Below the pieces are notes generated by a model. The model made no database searches and had not been told where the DNA came from. It was given only the letters and a program-made list of their open reading frames with translations. A DNA stretch of 64,000 nucleotides, from the NCBI GenBank assembly GCA_003963305.1, contig RXJR01000004.1, forward strand, positions 432,562 through 496,561, given 5' to 3'. The stretch's first letter is position 1. The number at the start of each line of letters is the position of its first letter. Source of the stretch: Candidatus Melainabacteria bacterium. Its GTDB lineage: Bacteria; Cyanobacteriota; Vampirovibrionia; Obscuribacterales; Obscuribacteraceae. Below are positions 61,299 to 64,000 of the stretch, piece by piece. The translations under genes and the position numbers were made by a program.

Positions 61299-62075
61299 AT
61301 GCCGAATACTCTGCACAGAAAGAAAAAAACAGACGAAAAGCTGATTGCACTGCGTCAATTGCTGTTATTCGATCAAAAGCAGCGTTTCAAAGGAAGATCT
61401 AAAAAACCGCAGTGCTACTTAATTGGCACCGATGAAGTAGGACGCGGATGTCTCGCGGGCCCGGTGGTGGCAGCGGCAGTTATGCTGCCAGATATCGATG
61501 AGAATTCCCAACTGGCCGAATCACTTTGCGAATTAAACGATTCAAAAAAGCTAACTCCTGCACAACGAGAACGGCTCGCTGCGATTATTCAATCAGTATC
61601 CGTCTATGCAATCGAGGAGGCTTCTGTATCAGAAATTGACGAAATCAATATCTTGCAAGCCAGTCTCCTTGCGATGCGTCGTGCCATGAGCAAAGTCAAA
61701 GCCTCGATTCCGGATTTACTACCCACACTGGTTTTAGTTGATGGCAATAAAGCAATGAACGACGTCGAGCACCTTCAAACACCCGTTATTCAGGGAGATT
61801 CGTCATCAGCATGCATCGCCGCTGCCTCGATAATCGCAAAAGTGTATCGGGACAAGCTTATGCATGAGCTCAGCCAGCGACATCCTGAATATGATTGGCA
61901 CCAGAACAAAGGATATGCTTCGAGAGCGCATCGAGAGGCGCTGAGAAGGCTGGGCATGACGAGCTATCATCGCCGTCTGTTTAGCGAAAAGTTCGTAACC
62001 GGCGACTGCACGAGTGAAGACCTAATGTCAGACTACGAGTTGCAGGAACGCGTTAAAGAAATGATTGCCAAATAA
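61299..62075 (+). CDS. rnhB: Ribonuclease HII
   Basis: A 258-residue RNase H-fold enzyme that removes ribonucleotides from DNA. GTDEVGRGCLAGPVVAAAV carries the first catalytic Asp and Glu; LVDGNK carries the next Asp, and ASIIAKVYRD is the family box with the last Asp. The N-terminal 40 residues are basic (LHRKKKTDEK) and may bind nucleic acid. It starts 26 bp after rbgA in the classic rplS-rbgA-rnhB order. Confidence 0.95.
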   Translation: MPNTLHRKKKTDEKLIALRQLLLFDQKQRFKGRSKKPQCYLIGTDEVGRGCLAGPVVAAAVMLPDIDENSQLAESLCELNDSKKLTPAQRERLAAIIQSVSVYAIEEASVSEIDEINILQASLLAMRRAMSKVKASIPDLLPTLVLVDGNKAMNDVEHLQTPVIQGDSSSACIAAASIIAKVYRDKLMHELSQRHPEYDWHQNKGYASRAHREALRRLGMTSYHRRLFSEKFVTGDCTSEDLMSDYELQERVKEMIAK

Positions 62076-62092
62076 AGCTCCGACAACTCGAA

Positions 62093-62220
62093 CGACGCCG
62101 ATCATTAGTTGCAAGTCGACACCGATATTAGTTGCATGTCAGCGCCAACATTAGTTACACGGCCACACCAATATTAGTTGCAACGCACGCCGACATTGGT
62201 TACAAGGCGACACCAACGGC
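62093..62220. repeat. Degenerate 23-bp tandem repeat
   Basis: About five units close to CGACACCGATATTAGTTGCA are repeated head to tail with a 22-24-bp period, diverging in the last copies. It fills the gap between the convergent rnhB and J-domain genes. Confidence 0.75.
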
Positions 62221-62291
62221 CGTGGCGCGGCACGCCGATAGCGTAATCGCCGTGACAGCAAGGCACCAAATTCGATACTACCGGCTGGAAG

Positions 62292-62990
62292 CTAACTCAA
62301 AACAGCTGGCAGGTTAGCCACTTCATTGACCTTCTTCTCGCTGGCGCCTGGACCTTCAAGAATCTGAGTCTTGGACAACTGATCGGTCAAGTAGTCGAGC
62401 CCGATTCCGGTGATCATAAACACACGCTCGCCGGTTTCGATGTAGCGCTTCTCACGCAAGTACCACAAAGCAAACTCGATTTCGATAATGCTATCCAACT
62501 GCAAACAGTCCATTAGCATCTTTCCGGAAGCACCGCCTGACGCTGGTTTCTTTTTGCGGGCAGCCAGAAGAACCTGCAGAATAGCCAGACGCAACTCAAT
62601 TTCGTTCCACGAGATTCCGGCTTTGACCATAGTAGGCAACGCGTCTCGCCCGAACTCGTTTACCTTAGGCTGCGCTTTGTGTTGCGTCCCACCCCGGGTC
62701 TGTTCCTGAGCGCCGAGAGACATGTCGTAAGCGGCTCGCTTACCTTCATCAGAAAGGGTTTTCCATGCTTCGGTGATGATCCTGAATTTTTCAGCATCGC
62801 CAGTCTCACCATTGTCTGGGTGATACTGAGCAGCCAAAAATCTATAGGCGTAACGAATAATGGTGACGTGCGCATCACGATCTACATGCAAAAGTTGATA
62901 AAGGCTCAACTCTGCTGGTTCTGCTGGACCTCCGTTACCTGGCGGAGGCGCACCCTGTGGTTTGGGCTGAGGAGGCGGGTTCCACGACAT
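62292..62990 (-). CDS. J-domain protein with Pro-rich N-terminus
   Basis: A 232-residue protein. Residues 1-28 are Pro/Gly-rich. A J domain (SLYQLLHVDRDAHVTIIRYA; HPD in QYHPDNGE) spans about 29-100. The C-terminal 110 residues contain helical segments (ISWNEIELRLAILQVLLAARKKKP; LDSIIEIEFALWYLREKRYI) and no DnaJ zinc domain. It is a likely specialised DnaK co-chaperone. It lies 3 bp downstream of the acyl-CoA dehydrogenase gene, so co-transcribed with it. Confidence 0.87.
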   Translation of the reverse strand: MSWNPPPQPKPQGAPPPGNGGPAEPAELSLYQLLHVDRDAHVTIIRYAYRFLAAQYHPDNGETGDAEKFRIITEAWKTLSDEGKRAAYDMSLGAQEQTRGGTQHKAQPKVNEFGRDALPTMVKAGISWNEIELRLAILQVLLAARKKKPASGGASGKMLMDCLQLDSIIEIEFALWYLREKRYIETGERVFMITGIGLDYLTDQLSKTQILEGPGASEKKVNEVANLPAVLS

Positions 62991-62993
62991 AAT

Positions 62994-64000
62994 TTACATT
63001 CCCTTTAATACTTGGTTAGCAATCACAATTCTTTGTACCTCGGAGGTTCCTTCATATATCTCCGTAATTTTTGCATCGCGCATATAGCGTTCAACAGGAT
63101 AATCAGTGACGTAGCCATATCCGCCGAAGATCTGAACACACTTGACGGTACTGCGCATCGCCACCTCAGAGGCATAAAGCTTGGCATGGGCAGCTTCTTT
63201 CGTAAATTTCAGACCGCGATCTTGTGCCAGACTGGCATGATAGGTCAAAAGTCGAGCGGCATCAATTTCGGTTTGCATCTCAGCAAGCATGAATTGAATG
63301 GCCTGAAATTGATTGATCGTCTTGCCGAAAGCAACGCGCTCTTTTGAATATTTGAAGGCATGATCCCACGCCCCCTGCGCAATTCCCACAGCCTGGGAGG
63401 CGATGCCGATTCTTCCGCCGTCTAAGGTTGACATAGCGACTTTGAACCCTTCACCGATTGAGCCAAGCATATTAGCTGCAGGCACACGGGCATCTTCAAA
63501 CATAATCTGGCATGTTGAAGAACCCTTGATTCCCAATTTATCCTCGAGCTTGCCGAAAGTAAAACCTGGAGTGCCCTTTTCGACAACTATTGCCACGAGC
63601 CCTTTGTGCTTCAGGCTCGCATCAGTTTGAGCAATAACCAGATAATAATCAGCTTCGACTCCGTTGGTGATCCAATTTTTTGAGCCATTTAAAATGAAGT
63701 GATCGCCGTCTAAAACAGCGGTACATCTTGCAGCTGCAGCGTCTGAACCCGACCCTGGTTCAGATAACGCAAAGGCACCTAATTTTTTGCCCTGGCACAT
63801 CGGCACAAGAAAACGCTCTCTCTGCTCTTCGTTGCCAAACATGTAAATTGGCTTTGCTGTTAAGGAGACATGTGCGGAATAAACAACAGAGGTGGTAGCG
63901 CACACTTTAGCCAGTTCCTCTACAACAATGCTGTAGCAAAGAGAATCGAGGCCGGAGCCGCCATATTTTTCGGGAAAAGGCAAACCACAAACATCTGATG
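62994..64000 (-). CDS. Acyl-CoA dehydrogenase, 5' end outside the window
   Basis: The C-terminal 335 or so residues of a flavin acyl-CoA dehydrogenase; the reading frame stays open to the window edge (upstream residues read SDVCG before LPFPEKYGG). Motifs are FALSEPGSGSDAAAA, WITNGVEADYY, FEDARVP, and GGYGYVTDYPVERYMRDAKI. Glu in IYEGTSEVQR is the catalytic base of short/medium-chain enzymes. It catalyses the first step of beta-oxidation. It precedes a J-domain gene on the same strand. Confidence 0.93.
   Translation of the reverse strand, partial: SDVCGLPFPEKYGGSGLDSLCYSIVVEELAKVCATTSVVYSAHVSLTAKPIYMFGNEEQRERFLVPMCQGKKLGAFALSEPGSGSDAAAARCTAVLDGDHFILNGSKNWITNGVEADYYLVIAQTDASLKHKGLVAIVVEKGTPGFTFGKLEDKLGIKGSSTCQIMFEDARVPAANMLGSIGEGFKVAMSTLDGGRIGIASQAVGIAQGAWDHAFKYSKERVAFGKTINQFQAIQFMLAEMQTEIDAARLLTYHASLAQDRGLKFTKEAAHAKLYASEVAMRSTVKCVQIFGGYGYVTDYPVERYMRDAKITEIYEGTSEVQRIVIANQVLKGM

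Overview
The window looks like chromosomal DNA of a non-photosynthetic member of the cyanobacterial phylum (Melainabacteria/Vampirovibrionia, most like the Obscuribacter lineage). Three things point there: an Hfq of the cyanobacterial sequence type, Gram-negative envelope machinery (RND pump, TolC, lipoprotein adaptor), and many large modular proteins without signal peptides beside ordinary housekeeping genes. The lineage is an inference from protein resemblance; there is no rRNA gene here. Coding density is high and both strands are used. I see no tRNA, rRNA, CRISPR array, prophage or intact insertion sequence.

Layout. Positions 1-9244 (minus strand) hold a two-component system followed by a TolC / RND pump / adaptor / small secreted protein operon; the genes abut or overlap and the pump has a His-rich cytoplasmic loop. 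9316-10974 encodes a repeat-bearing protein with a toxin-like C-terminus. 11471-12160 encodes a secreted EF-hand protein. 12312-16295 is a four-gene catabolic operon (RidA, semialdehyde dehydrogenase, atypical SDR, lysine-6-dehydrogenase-like enzyme). 16623-19623 encodes a papain-like peptidase with a translationally coupled partner, then a thioredoxin-fold protein. 19906-25036 is a peptide-degradation set: M20 dipeptidase plus an exported TldD/TldE-like pair. 25190-26878 is a lysozyme/CHAP protein. 27067-33446 holds ispF, a biotin carboxylase-BCCP fusion, a hydroxyacyl-CoA dehydrogenase, a glycosyltransferase, a TPR protein and a small membrane protein. 33689-38420 is hfq followed by the rod-shape operon mreB-mreC-mreD-mrdA. 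38647-40183 is an ABC exporter. 40184-41287 is a gene-free repeat-rich stretch. 41288-48021 holds a coiled-coil protein, a possible tiny membrane protein, an LRR protein, two coupled membrane Ser/Thr kinases and a Tyr-rich CHAP protein. 48161-52389 holds metG, coaBC and a chimeric transposase-derived protein. 52748-64000 holds a YtxH/DUF948/YtxH set, a pseudouridine synthase, a RodZ-like gene, rimO, an MshEN-like protein, two J-domain proteins, nrdR, the rplS-rbgA-rnhB cluster and a truncated acyl-CoA dehydrogenase.

The most striking non-coding signal is a short interspersed hairpin built on AACCG-N4-CGGTT. There are at least 18 copies, all between genes, singly or in small tandem arrays. Several carry flanking pairs and a T-run and so look like ready-made intrinsic terminators. 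The strongest candidates for undescribed biology are the transposase/DprA-winged-helix chimera (51196-52389), the exported Tld pair (21294-25036), the coupled peptidase/partner pair (16623-18886), the repeat-linker toxin-like protein (9316-10974) and the hairpin family.
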